From G963674955 sp963674955 (lineage in GTDB: Bacteria > Desulfobacterota > Desulfovibrionia > Desulfovibrionales > Desulfovibrionaceae), in contig CAXXKR010000004.1 in assembly GCA_963674955.2 (NCBI GenBank), forward strand, positions 930,001-994,000: a DNA stretch of 64,000 nucleotides, written 5' to 3'. Of this stretch, positions 51,309-59,378 are shown one piece after another. Positions within the stretch are counted from its first letter, which is position 1. Every line of letters starts with the position of its first letter. The notes under the pieces are model-generated. The model ran no database searches, was not told the origin of the DNA, and was given only the letters and a program-made list of their open reading frames with translations. The translations under genes and the position numbers were made by a program.

Positions 51309-51695
51309 CTAATCCTCGCCCAATTCCCTCTTCCTGGCCTTTTTCAGCTCTATGAGGCGTTTTTGAATCTCAAGCACGAGCTTGTCCAGCTTCATCTGCT
51401 GACGGCGCTCCAGGTTCTCGAAACTAAAGCCCACAAGCCCATCGGACATGAAGCGAACGACCCTGGCCTGAACGCCGCCAAGAAATTTTTTCTTGTTCAA
51501 GAAAAACTCAGTCTCGTACAGAGTCCCCTCGGACAGGCTTCTGGGGCTGTCCACCACGGCGAATCCCGATGCGCTGATATCCCTGACCTGATAATCCCTG
51601 CCCCCGGTCACCTGGACCCGAAAGCCTGGAACCTTCGTTCTGAAGGCCTTGCGCAACCTGTCTTCATCACCCGGCAAATTAACTGAAAATTTCAT
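51309..51695 (-). CDS. PilZ-domain protein
   Basis: The 128-residue protein has RKAFRTKVPGFRVQV..YQVRDISASGFAVV, with features of a cyclic-di-GMP-binding PilZ domain. The usual RxxxR is represented by R-K-A-F-R, and D/N-x-S-x-x-G by DISASG. The C-terminus is a basic helix. GAGGG precedes ATG 51695. It follows motB by ~50 bp on the same strand, which suits a role in flagellar control by cyclic-di-GMP. Confidence 0.82.
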   Translation of the reverse strand: MKFSVNLPGDEDRLRKAFRTKVPGFRVQVTGGRDYQVRDISASGFAVVDSPRSLSEGTLYETEFFLNKKKFLGGVQARVVRFMSDGLVGFSFENLERRQQMKLDKLVLEIQKRLIELKKARKRELGED

Positions 51696-51748
51696 TTTTT
51701 CCCTCAAAAACGAAAATTAAAAACAAAACCCTTAAATCGGGAACTAGC

Positions 51749-52495
51749 CTACTGGCCGATAACACGCTTCTCCATAATAAACTCCACCCTCCGGTTCTTT
51801 GCCTTGAACTCCTCGGTGGAATTGGGGAATAGGGGTTCAAGGTCGGCCAACCCCGTGGCAGTCAGCCTGTTGGGTTTTATCCCAAGATCAAGCAACTCCC
51901 GCAGAACATTCACCGCCCTCAAGGAGGATATCTCCCAATTGTCAACGAAACGCCCGCCCTGAGGCTGGACGTTGTCGGTAAAACCCCTGATGTTGATCAC
52001 CTGATCCGGGTGCTGGATGAAAAAATTCTTGAGGGTGGTTATCAGACGCCGCCCTTCGGCTGAAAGACGAACATCGCCGGAAGCGAACAGCACGTCGCCC
52101 GGCAGGCGCAGGGTAATCAATCCATCCTCGAAATTGGCCGTGAGTACGCCTTCCATGCCCTTGGTCGTATTCAAGGTCTTCACGTCGGCGAAAACCTTTT
52201 TCTGGGACTCCACGATCTGCCGCTTGACCAGAATCTGGTCGAGAATGGCCCCGGCCTCCTCCCTGGTTATGGTGCTGCTGGCGATCTCCTGCATCTTGCC
52301 GGATATGGCCTTCTGAACCGACGAAAAGGTTTCGGAAAATTTCTGAACGTCCAAGGTGGACATGGAAAAAAGCAAAATGAAAAAGACCAGCAAAAGCATG
52401 GACAGATCGGCAAAGGTGGTCAGCCATGTCTGATCCTCGCTGGTGTCATCGTCATCTTCATCCAGGATAATGGTCTCGAAATCGTCCGGAGACAT
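51749..52495 (-). CDS. motB: Flagellar motor stator protein MotB
   Basis: The 248-residue protein has a short cytoplasmic N-terminus and one transmembrane helix with the proton-pathway Asp (WLTTFADLSMLLLVFFILLFSMS). A plug/linker and a C-terminal OmpA-like peptidoglycan-binding domain follow (GDVLFASGDVRLSAEGRRL; INIRGFTDNVQPQGGRFVDNWEISSLRAVNVLREL). GGGGG precedes the ATG. It follows motA by 3 bp. Confidence 0.93.
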   Translation of the reverse strand: MSPDDFETIILDEDDDDTSEDQTWLTTFADLSMLLLVFFILLFSMSTLDVQKFSETFSSVQKAISGKMQEIASSTITREEAGAILDQILVKRQIVESQKKVFADVKTLNTTKGMEGVLTANFEDGLITLRLPGDVLFASGDVRLSAEGRRLITTLKNFFIQHPDQVINIRGFTDNVQPQGGRFVDNWEISSLRAVNVLRELLDLGIKPNRLTATGLADLEPLFPNSTEEFKAKNRRVEFIMEKRVIGQ

Positions 52496-52498
52496 GGT

Positions 52499-53248
52499 CT
52501 ACCCCCTGCGCTCGCTTGGCGCTATGAACGAAGACAACTTTTCATAAACAAGCCTGGGGTTGTTGTTCTCCAGGATGGAACTGGCACCCTCGAAAATAAT
52601 CTCCAGGTGCAACTGCTCCTGAAGGGTGCGGGCCTTGAGCTTTGCTGCGATAGGTCTGAAAATCAAAGACGATATTAAAAAACCATAAAAAGTCGTCAAG
52701 ATGGCCACGGCCATTGCGGGGCCGATAGCTGCAGGATCGTCAAGGGCAGACAACATCTGAACAAGGCCGATAAGTGTTCCAATCATGCCAAACGATGGAG
52801 CAAATTCAGCCAACCTCCGGAATACCTCCTGTCCGATCTTGTGCCTGCGTTTCATGGAGGCGATCTCGATGCTCAGGGTCGACCGTATGAGTTTGGGGTC
52901 CGCGTTGTCCGCGATGAGCTGACAGGACTTCTTGAGAACCATGTTCTCCGTCTGGACATTTTCCAAGGCCACGAGGCCTTCGCGGCGGCTGATCTCGGCC
53001 ACCTTGACCATGATGTTGACCACTTCCCTGTCCTTCACCTTGCGAGTGGCAAAAATCTTGATACCGGCCACAAAGGCCTGTATCACCTCTTCAAAGGGGA
53101 ATGCGACCATGATGGCCGCCGTGGTGCCGCCGAATACGATCATCATTCCCGGTATGTTGACGAATACGTCAACGGCGCCGCCGAGAAAGATGGCCCCGAC
53201 CACAAGCGACGCGCCGACAACAAGACCAAGAAGCGTGGCGAAATCCAT
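52499..53248 (-). CDS. motA: Flagellar motor stator protein MotA
   Basis: The 249-residue protein has four membrane segments and the large cytoplasmic loop typical of MotA. FVNIPGMMIVFGGTTAAIMVAFPFEEV lies near the N-terminus, RRLAEFAPSFGMIGTLIGLVQML holds helix 3, and PAMAVAILTTFYGFLISSLIF holds helix 4. With MotB it forms the ion-driven stator. AAAAGG precedes the ATG. Confidence 0.93.
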   Translation of the reverse strand: MDFATLLGLVVGASLVVGAIFLGGAVDVFVNIPGMMIVFGGTTAAIMVAFPFEEVIQAFVAGIKIFATRKVKDREVVNIMVKVAEISRREGLVALENVQTENMVLKKSCQLIADNADPKLIRSTLSIEIASMKRRHKIGQEVFRRLAEFAPSFGMIGTLIGLVQMLSALDDPAAIGPAMAVAILTTFYGFLISSLIFRPIAAKLKARTLQEQLHLEIIFEGASSILENNNPRLVYEKLSSFIAPSERRG

Positions 53249-53361
53249 TAGTTAACCTTTTGTTTAAGGTAAATTACAATATGTGCCGATAACACTTCAG
53301 AACCAGTTGGAGATCGACCGTCAGCACACTTGAAAACATTAACTCCCGAGACGGAATCAAC

Positions 53362-54189
53362 ATGGATTACCCTGATATCATTAAATCTGCCACCATCCGT
53401 ATACAGGAAAAACTAGGTAATGTTCAACCCGCATCTATAGGCCTGGTTTTGGGCACCGGCCTGGACCGCGCCGGCCAGTGCCTGACTGAGGAAGAAAGCC
53501 TCGACTACAAGGACATTCCCGGTTTTCCGGTCTCCTCTGTCCAGAGCCACAAAGGCTCCCTGGTTTTCGGCCAAGTGGCGGACAAGCCCGTCATCGCCCT
53601 GCGCGGCCGTTTCCATCTCTACGAAGGATTCACCGCCCGCCAAGCCTGCATAGGGATACGCGTTCTGGGAGAACTGGGAGTCAAGACGCTCGTACTGACC
53701 AATTCCGCCGGGGCTCTGAACCCCACATTTGACACCGGCAGCCCCATGCTCATCGACGACCACATCAATTTCACGGGCCGCAACCCTCTTCGCGGACCCA
53801 ACAACGACTTCTGGGGGCCTCGGTTCCCGGACATGAGCGCACCATATTCAGAGAGACTCAGGGATTTGGCCATGCAAAAAGCCCTTGAACTCGGACTCAG
53901 ACTGGAACGCGGAACCTACATCCAGGTAATGGGGCCCAGCATGGAAACGCCGGCGGAAACCAGGGCTTTGAGGCTGCTCGGTGCCGACGCCGTGGGCATG
54001 TCCACGGCCATCGAAACCGTGGCGGCGCGGCACATGGGCATGGAAGTCCTGGGACTGGCCTGCCTTACAAACAAGAATCTGCCTGACTGCATGGTCGAGA
54101 CCAGCCTGGAACAGGTCATAGCCCAGGCGGAAAAATCGGCAGGCAGCATCGGCAGGATCATTGAGGCGGTCATGGAATCGCTGGGATAG
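53362..54189 (+). CDS. Purine nucleoside phosphorylase
   Basis: The 275-residue trimeric-type phosphorylase has the phosphate-site SIGLVLGTGLD, GRFHLYEGF, TNSAGALNP, purine-site GPSMETPAE and GADAVGMSTAIE. It splits inosine or guanosine with phosphate. The ribosome site is weak. It is divergent from motA, and a GCCGATAA sequence lies ~70 bp upstream. A lipoprotein gene follows on the same strand. Confidence 0.93.
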   Translation: MDYPDIIKSATIRIQEKLGNVQPASIGLVLGTGLDRAGQCLTEEESLDYKDIPGFPVSSVQSHKGSLVFGQVADKPVIALRGRFHLYEGFTARQACIGIRVLGELGVKTLVLTNSAGALNPTFDTGSPMLIDDHINFTGRNPLRGPNNDFWGPRFPDMSAPYSERLRDLAMQKALELGLRLERGTYIQVMGPSMETPAETRALRLLGADAVGMSTAIETVAARHMGMEVLGLACLTNKNLPDCMVETSLEQVIAQAEKSAGSIGRIIEAVMESLG

Positions 54190-54244
54190 ATTTTTTTCAG
54201 GTTTTGCATAATAAATACAAGAAACACATCCAAGGGCGAAAAAA

Positions 54245-54871
54245 ATGAAAAAATGGGCATACCTAACCATCATCGCGGCCATTACGGCCTGTCTTCTGGC
54301 CGGATGCTCCTGGACGAAGACGAAACGTGCCGTAAACAAGGCCCTGGACACGGAACCCACGGCCCGGCCTCTTTACGACGAGGACGACACCCCCATAATC
54401 GAGCTGAACTACGACGCGGCCGACGACATCGACGACAATCTTTCAAAGTATCTGCCGGCCGGCTCGCCCATCTACATCCAAAAATTCACCGAACTCGACG
54501 CGCCCATCGCAAAAAACGCATTTGGAACCATCGTTGCCAACCAAGTGGCTGCACGGTTGACCCAAAACGGCCACACCGTTGCGTCCGGACCTCCCAAGCT
54601 GCCCGAAAAAATGGAACCGGCGATACAGGAAGAGGAAAAGGGATTCTTTGAACAGATGTCGGAAGTTGAGGATCCGCGGCCGGCCGTGTTGACCGGCAGC
54701 TACGTTATCGGCGAGGACGTGATCTACGTTTCAGGAAAAATCACCCGCCTTGACGACGGAACCATAGCGGGCAGCCACGACTGGACCCTGCCCATAAACA
54801 AAAACACCCGGGAACTCCTGCCGCAGTTGAAGCAACGGGGCGGACTGATTCCAACCGTCCAGACCAACTAA
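54245..54871 (+). CDS. FlgO-like lipoprotein
   Basis: The 208-residue protein has a lipoprotein signal (MKKWAYLTIIAAITACLLAGC). The FlgO-type domain reads IYIQKFTELDAPIAKNAFGTIVANQVAARLTQNGHTV, then VLTGSYVIGEDVIYVSGKITRLDDGTIAGSHDWTLPI. FlgO-like proteins are outer-membrane lipoproteins linked to flagella in vibrios. Here the neighbour is a nucleoside phosphorylase rather than flagellar genes, so the role is uncertain. A strong bidirectional terminator follows. Confidence 0.82.
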   Translation: MKKWAYLTIIAAITACLLAGCSWTKTKRAVNKALDTEPTARPLYDEDDTPIIELNYDAADDIDDNLSKYLPAGSPIYIQKFTELDAPIAKNAFGTIVANQVAARLTQNGHTVASGPPKLPEKMEPAIQEEEKGFFEQMSEVEDPRPAVLTGSYVIGEDVIYVSGKITRLDDGTIAGSHDWTLPINKNTRELLPQLKQRGGLIPTVQTN

Positions 54872-54872
54872 A

Positions 54873-54900
54873 AAAGACCGCCGGAACCCCGGCGGTCTTT
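54873..54900. terminator. Bidirectional terminator between the FlgO-like gene and korC
   Basis: A perfect 12-bp stem AAAGACCGCCGG/CCGGCGGTCTTT with loop AACC has A and T runs on either side. It serves the converging transcripts. Confidence 0.9.
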
Positions 54901-54919
54901 CACTTTCAATGCAGATTCA

Positions 54920-55516
54920 CTAATCCGTCTGGTCGTCTTCCACCGCCCAGGCTTCAGGCGCGGAACCGAAATTCTTCTTGGCCTCGCGATGGCCGAGATT
55001 GAATGCCTTTATATTAATCTCCCTCAATTTGGGCGGCAGGGCCTCTTCAAGGCTCTTGCGCATGACCGCGGACTTGGCAAAGGGCAGAAGATAGGTCAGA
55101 GCGCCCAAAACGATGGTGTTCATGGCCTGCACTATCTTGATCTTGTCCTTGGCCAGGGCTGTGAAAGGCAGGCCCAGATACATGTTTGAGGGTGGCTGCT
55201 TGACCAGATCGGTCTCCAGCACGAGGATTCCCCTGGGTTTGAGGTAGCGGTAGTGGGTATTGCAGGCTTCCTGTGAAAGGGCCACCAGTATGTCCAGGCA
55301 TTCGGCCTTGGGGTAGCTGATGGGGTCGGAGCTGATCACCAGATCGCACTTGCTGGACCCGCCCCTGGCTTCGGGGCCGTAACTCTGGGTCTGGGTGACG
55401 TTGTAGCCGTGCCCCAAAGCCAGGCCGCCGCCCATGATTTTCCCCAAGGTCAATATCCCCTGTCCGCCCAGGCCGGAAAACCTGATCTCGAATCGCTCAA
55501 GTGGTTGATTCTTCAT
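54920..55516 (-). CDS. korC: 2-oxoacid:ferredoxin oxidoreductase, gamma subunit (KorC type)
   Basis: The 198-residue gamma domain has FSGLGGQGILTLGKIMGGGLALGHGYNVTQTQSYGPEARGG and ends in an acidic tail. GGAGGG lies 9 nt before ATG 55516. Last gene of korDABC. With the alpha and beta subunits it forms a CoA-dependent enzyme converting 2-oxoglutarate (or a branched 2-oxoacid) to an acyl-CoA with reduced ferredoxin. Confidence 0.92.
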   Translation of the reverse strand: MKNQPLERFEIRFSGLGGQGILTLGKIMGGGLALGHGYNVTQTQSYGPEARGGSSKCDLVISSDPISYPKAECLDILVALSQEACNTHYRYLKPRGILVLETDLVKQPPSNMYLGLPFTALAKDKIKIVQAMNTIVLGALTYLLPFAKSAVMRKSLEEALPPKLREINIKAFNLGHREAKKNFGSAPEAWAVEDDQTD

Positions 55517-55521
55517 TATGA

Positions 55522-56367
55522 TCAACCCTCCTTGACTTTTTTGCTGAGGGTTTTCTTCAGGGCCATGTACTGCTCTTCGTAACCGGGAGCGTCCTTTTTG
55601 GCGAACACGCCCATGGGTGCCTTGCCAACCTGTTTTTCAGGCGGCAACTCCGCGTATCTTTCGCTGGAGATCACATTTTTCTTAAGATCCTGGTACATCT
55701 CAACGGGATTCTTGAACTTGTTCTTGCGCCCATACTGAGTGAAACAGGGGGACATTATCTCCACAAGTCCGAAGCCCGGATTCAGTATGGCCTCGCAAAT
55801 CATTTTCTCCAGCCTGTTGACGTGGAAAACAGTGCCCCTGGCCACGTAGTTGGCCTTGGCGGCCAAAGCCATGTCCACGATGTCGAAGGGCTGTTCCATC
55901 TGTCCGTATACGCTGGTCATGGAAAACGACCCGCCGGGCGTGGTCGGGGAACACTGGCCGCCCGTCATGCCGTAGATATTGTTGTTCAGGATGAGAGCGG
56001 TCACTCCGATGTTGCGCCGGGCCGCGTGGATGAGATGATTCCCGCCGATGGACATGGAATCACCGTCGCCCATTATGACTATGACGTTCAGATTCGGGCT
56101 GGCCATCTTGATGCCTGTTGCAAAGGTCAGGGCGCGGCCGTGCGTGGTGTGGACAGTATTGAAGTCCACATATACGGCCAGTCTGCCGGAACAGCCGATC
56201 CCGGCCACCACGACGACATCGTCCTTGGCCAGTCCGAGGTCGTGCACGCTGCGGACCAGGGCTCCCAGGACGATTCCATGGCCGCATCCCGGACAAAGCA
56301 CGTGGGGGAATTTCTTATTATGCCTCAGGTACTGATGAATTACTTCATTGCCTGTTAAAGCTGACAT
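55522..56367 (-). CDS. korB: 2-oxoacid:ferredoxin oxidoreductase, beta subunit (KorB type)
   Basis: The 281-residue beta subunit has the [4Fe-4S] motif HVLCPGCGHG, further Cys at GIGCSG and the thiamine diphosphate motif MGDGDSMSIGGNHLIHAARRN with NNNIYGMTGGQ. AGGTG lies before the ATG. It overlaps neither neighbour but is only 2-6 bp from both. Order D-A-B-C and the subunit sizes fit 2-oxoglutarate rather than pyruvate oxidoreductase. The exact 2-oxoacid cannot be fixed by eye. Confidence 0.93.
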   Translation of the reverse strand: MSALTGNEVIHQYLRHNKKFPHVLCPGCGHGIVLGALVRSVHDLGLAKDDVVVVAGIGCSGRLAVYVDFNTVHTTHGRALTFATGIKMASPNLNVIVIMGDGDSMSIGGNHLIHAARRNIGVTALILNNNIYGMTGGQCSPTTPGGSFSMTSVYGQMEQPFDIVDMALAAKANYVARGTVFHVNRLEKMICEAILNPGFGLVEIMSPCFTQYGRKNKFKNPVEMYQDLKKNVISSERYAELPPEKQVGKAPMGVFAKKDAPGYEEQYMALKKTLSKKVKEG

Positions 56368-56369
56368 TT

Positions 56370-57524
56370 TTACACCTGCGTGAGTACTTTAAGGATTTCT
56401 GCGGGCGTGATGATCTGCCCGTCCACCCTGTTGATGGTCCGCACCAGGGCGTGGCCGTTGTTGACCCGCTTAACTTCGCGGGACATCTGCCCCATATTCA
56501 TTTCAGGCACCACAAGGGCCTTGGCGTGGCTGAGAATCTTCTCCGTAGCCCGCCGGGGATACGGAAACAGGGTCTTGAGCTTGAGCAGACCGGCCTTGAT
56601 GCCCCGCTCCCTAGCCTGATTTATGGCCAGTTCCGCTGAACGGGCCACTGAGCCGTAGGCGATGACCACCACGTCGGCGTCGTCGGTCTGAATCTCCTCA
56701 ACGATCTGCACGTCCTCATAGAACTGGTCTATCTTGCGGTGCATGCGCTCCATGAGATCGACGACCTCGTCCGGCTTGGAAGTGGGAAAACCGTTGTGGT
56801 CGTGGGTCAACCCGGTCACGTGGAAGCGGTAGCCCGCGCCTATGGGCGGCATGGGCGGAACTCCGCGCACGGTCTCCTCATAGGGCTTGTACCATTCCGG
56901 AGGCATGGTGGGAATGACCCGCGAAAAAACCTCGTACTCATTCTCGTTGGGAATGGTGATCTTCTCCCTGGTGTGGCCCGTGACCTCGTCCAAAAGCAGA
57001 ATGACCGGAGTGCGGTATTTTTCGGCCATGTTGAAGGCCTCAACCGTCATTTCCAGACATTCCTGAACATTGGACGCCGACAGCACAATTATCGAATGGT
57101 CGCCATGGGTTCCCCATCTGGCCTGCTGCACATCGGACTGCGCCGGGCTGGTGGGCAGGCCGGTGCTGGGTCCGCCGCGCATAACGTTGACCACGACCAA
57201 CGGGGTCTCGGCCATGCAGGCGTATCCGAGGTTCTCCTGCATCAGGGAAAACCCGGGACCGGAAGTGGCGGTCATGGCTTTCCGCCCGGCAAGGGACGCG
57301 CCGATTATGGCTCCCATGCTGGCTATCTCGTCCTCCATCTGGATGAACACACCGTCAGTGGTCTTGGGCAGCCTGGTGCCCAGAATTTCCATTATCTCGC
57401 TGGAGGGAGTTATGGGATAGCCCGCATAAAAGGAACATCCCGCGAGGAGAGCCCCTTCGACCACAGCCTCGTTTCCCAAGGCGAAAATCTCTTTACGCTT
57501 CTTCTTTCTCTTGGTGGCAGCCAT
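56370..57524 (-). CDS. korA: 2-oxoacid:ferredoxin oxidoreductase, alpha subunit (KorA type)
   Basis: The 384-residue alpha subunit has GNEAVVEGALLAGCSFYAGYPITPSSEI, QMEDEIASMGAIIGASLAGRKAMTATSGPGFSLMQE and a C-terminal VVIAYGSVARSAELAI..VVPEMNMGQMSREV. These mark the pyrimidine-binding and central domains of KorA-type enzymes. A basic N-terminus (KRKKKRKE) precedes the domain. It starts 5 bp after the ferredoxin gene. Confidence 0.93.
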   Translation of the reverse strand: MAATKRKKKRKEIFALGNEAVVEGALLAGCSFYAGYPITPSSEIMEILGTRLPKTTDGVFIQMEDEIASMGAIIGASLAGRKAMTATSGPGFSLMQENLGYACMAETPLVVVNVMRGGPSTGLPTSPAQSDVQQARWGTHGDHSIIVLSASNVQECLEMTVEAFNMAEKYRTPVILLLDEVTGHTREKITIPNENEYEVFSRVIPTMPPEWYKPYEETVRGVPPMPPIGAGYRFHVTGLTHDHNGFPTSKPDEVVDLMERMHRKIDQFYEDVQIVEEIQTDDADVVVIAYGSVARSAELAINQARERGIKAGLLKLKTLFPYPRRATEKILSHAKALVVPEMNMGQMSREVKRVNNGHALVRTINRVDGQIITPAEILKVLTQV

Positions 57525-57529
57525 AATAA

Positions 57530-57787
57530 CTACTTACCTACTTTTGAGATGGATTCCGTTGGCGTCGTTTTTGTTTCCTTGTCAACGACCACAATAGCAA
57601 AATCCGGACAGTGGAGTTCGCAGAAGCCGCAATGGATGCATTCATCCTCGCGCACCACCACAGCCTTGCCCTGGGGGTCCATCTCAAGAACCTTTCCGGG
57701 GCAAAATGCGACACAAATGCCGCAACCCTTACACCAATCCGGATAAATCGTTACCGAACTCTTGCCTTTCTTGTCTTTTATGGCCAT
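57530..57787 (-). CDS. korD: 2-oxoacid:ferredoxin oxidoreductase, ferredoxin-like delta subunit (KorD type)
   Basis: The 85-residue 2[4Fe-4S] ferredoxin has WCKGCGICVAFCPGKVL and ECIHCGFCELHCPDFA. It accepts electrons from the thiamine site. ATG 57787 is chosen over a TTG at 57799 because GGA is spaced better. First gene of korDABC. The 88-bp gap from cbiC on the same strand could hold the operon's own promoter. Confidence 0.92.
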   Translation of the reverse strand: MAIKDKKGKSSVTIYPDWCKGCGICVAFCPGKVLEMDPQGKAVVVREDECIHCGFCELHCPDFAIVVVDKETKTTPTESISKVGK

Positions 57788-57875
57788 AGCCTTGTCCAAA
57801 AATGAGTTAATTTAAACATTACTTACGAGTTTTCGGGCCTAACATCTTTTCAAGTCAAAGGGCAACAAATTAATC

Positions 57876-58541
57876 CTAACCCCTGGCGGACTTTTCTTCA
57901 AGAAAAAGAACGGACAAAGCGTTTATGACGCAAGCGGCAAGGGCTGAGCCGCCTTTTCGCCCCCGAATGGTTATAAAAGGCACTTTTTCTTGCGCCAAAA
58001 GCAATTCCTTTGATTCGACGGCATTGACGAAGCCGACGGGCATACCTACCACAAGTTCAGGCTTCGCCCTGCCCGCCTCCATGTGCTCGACCAGACGAAT
58101 GAGCGCTGTCGGCGCATTACCTATGACGTAAATCTCAGGCCTGATTTCATTCACAGCCACGTCAACAGCCGCGTAGGCCCTGGTAATGCCCTCGCTTGCG
58201 GCCCGCTCCACCACCCTCTGGTCGTTCATCAGGCAAAGGGCCTTGCAGCCCAGAGGCTCCAGCCTGCGCACCGGCATCCCGACCCTGGCCATCTCGGTGT
58301 CGGCGACTATGGTGCAGCCTTTGCCCAGAGCAATGAGCCCCGCTTCGACGGACCGGGGATGGAACCTGACCAAATCGAGTAGGCCGAAATCCGCTGTCGT
58401 GTGGATCATGCGCCGGACAATCGCCCATTGCCGACCTTGGTATGGCCTTGGTTCCGGCACCTCGGAATCGATGATCCCAAGGGAAAGCGATTCAATGCCC
58501 TCCGGATGGGAAACCTTCTGTATTTTGATCTTCCGCGACAT
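57876..58541 (-). CDS. cbiC: Precorrin-8X methylmutase (cobalamin pathway)
   Basis: The ~221-residue CbiC/CobH carries the catalytic His in RRMIHTTADFGL, plus GCTIVADTEMARVGM and VIGNAPTALIRLVE, VVGMPVGFVNAVESKE. It moves a methyl group from C11 to C12 in corrin synthesis. The start ATG 58541 overlaps the deoC stop (TTGATG). No other cobalamin genes are in the window, so it is separated from the rest of the pathway. Confidence 0.94.
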   Translation of the reverse strand: MSRKIKIQKVSHPEGIESLSLGIIDSEVPEPRPYQGRQWAIVRRMIHTTADFGLLDLVRFHPRSVEAGLIALGKGCTIVADTEMARVGMPVRRLEPLGCKALCLMNDQRVVERAASEGITRAYAAVDVAVNEIRPEIYVIGNAPTALIRLVEHMEAGRAKPELVVGMPVGFVNAVESKELLLAQEKVPFITIRGRKGGSALAACVINALSVLFLEEKSARG

Positions 58542-59200
58542 CAACCACCTTCCTTGACTATGGCCACTGAGGCGGACGTTCCGAGACGCCGCGCACCGGC
58601 TTCAATCATGGCCAGGGCACGCTCCCAGGTCTTTATGCCGCCGCTGGCCTTGACCTGGACCTCCGGCCCGGCCTCCCGGCGCATCAGGACTATATCATCG
58701 ATTTCCGCTCCGCCGAAGGAAAACCCCGTACTGGTCTTGACGAAGGCCGCGCCGGATTCGGCGGCCAGACGGCAGGCCAGGGTCTTTTCCTCGTTGCTCA
58801 AGAGGCATGTTTCCAAAATGACCTTGACGGGACAGCCCGCAGTCCGGACTACGGCCCGAATCTCTGCGGACACGGTCTCCTGGTCGCCGGACTTGAGCGC
58901 TCCGATATTCAGGACCATGTCTATCTCTCGAGCGCCGCAACCAACAGCATCAGAAGCCTCACGGGCCTTGCTCGATGCCAGTCCAGCTCCCAGGGGAAAG
59001 CCGACCACGGTTATGGGAAAAGATTTTTCGCCCTTGAGCAGTCTGGCCGCCAGAGGCAGATGCCAGGGATTCACACAGACCGACTTGAAGCCGTAATCAA
59101 CTGCCTCGCGGCACAAGACCTCAATGTCCTGAGGCAGGGCGTCGGCCCTGAGAAGGGTATGATCTATCCGAGAGGCCATTTCAGCCGGAGTCAAAGTCAT
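58541..59200 (-). CDS. deoC: Deoxyribose-phosphate aldolase
   Basis: The ~219-residue TIM barrel has SRIDHTLLRADA, EIDMVLNIGALKSGD and the Schiff-base lysine loop AAFVKTSTGFSFGGA, with a second Lys in VQVKASGGIKT. It cleaves deoxyribose 5-phosphate to acetaldehyde and glyceraldehyde 3-phosphate. Acetaldehyde could be fed to the aldehyde oxidoreductase, but that link is speculation. ATG 59200 is chosen from homology because the frame upstream lacks conserved residues. Confidence 0.92.
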   Translation of the reverse strand: MTLTPAEMASRIDHTLLRADALPQDIEVLCREAVDYGFKSVCVNPWHLPLAARLLKGEKSFPITVVGFPLGAGLASSKAREASDAVGCGAREIDMVLNIGALKSGDQETVSAEIRAVVRTAGCPVKVILETCLLSNEEKTLACRLAAESGAAFVKTSTGFSFGGAEIDDIVLMRREAGPEVQVKASGGIKTWERALAMIEAGARRLGTSASVAIVKEGG

Positions 59201-59333
59201 ATGGGAACTGTACCTCGCTCTCCTGATTCGATCTCCCTTTGGGGCATAAAACAAAGATGTGGGCCAGGCAACCCAATTCAAGACTCTTTCAGTGTGGAAC
59301 CTATTCCCCTGGACTATCTTTCCAGCTCAAAAA

Positions 59334-59357
59334 AAAGCCCGGCCGAAGCCGGGCTTT
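59334..59357 (-). terminator. Rho-independent terminator of the qrc operon
   Basis: On the minus strand AAAGCCCGGC-TTCG-GCCGGGCTTT is a perfect stem with a stable UUCG loop, followed by TTTTT, ~22 bp past the qrcD stop. Confidence 0.92.
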
Positions 59358-59378
59358 AATCATTCGAATTCCATCAAT

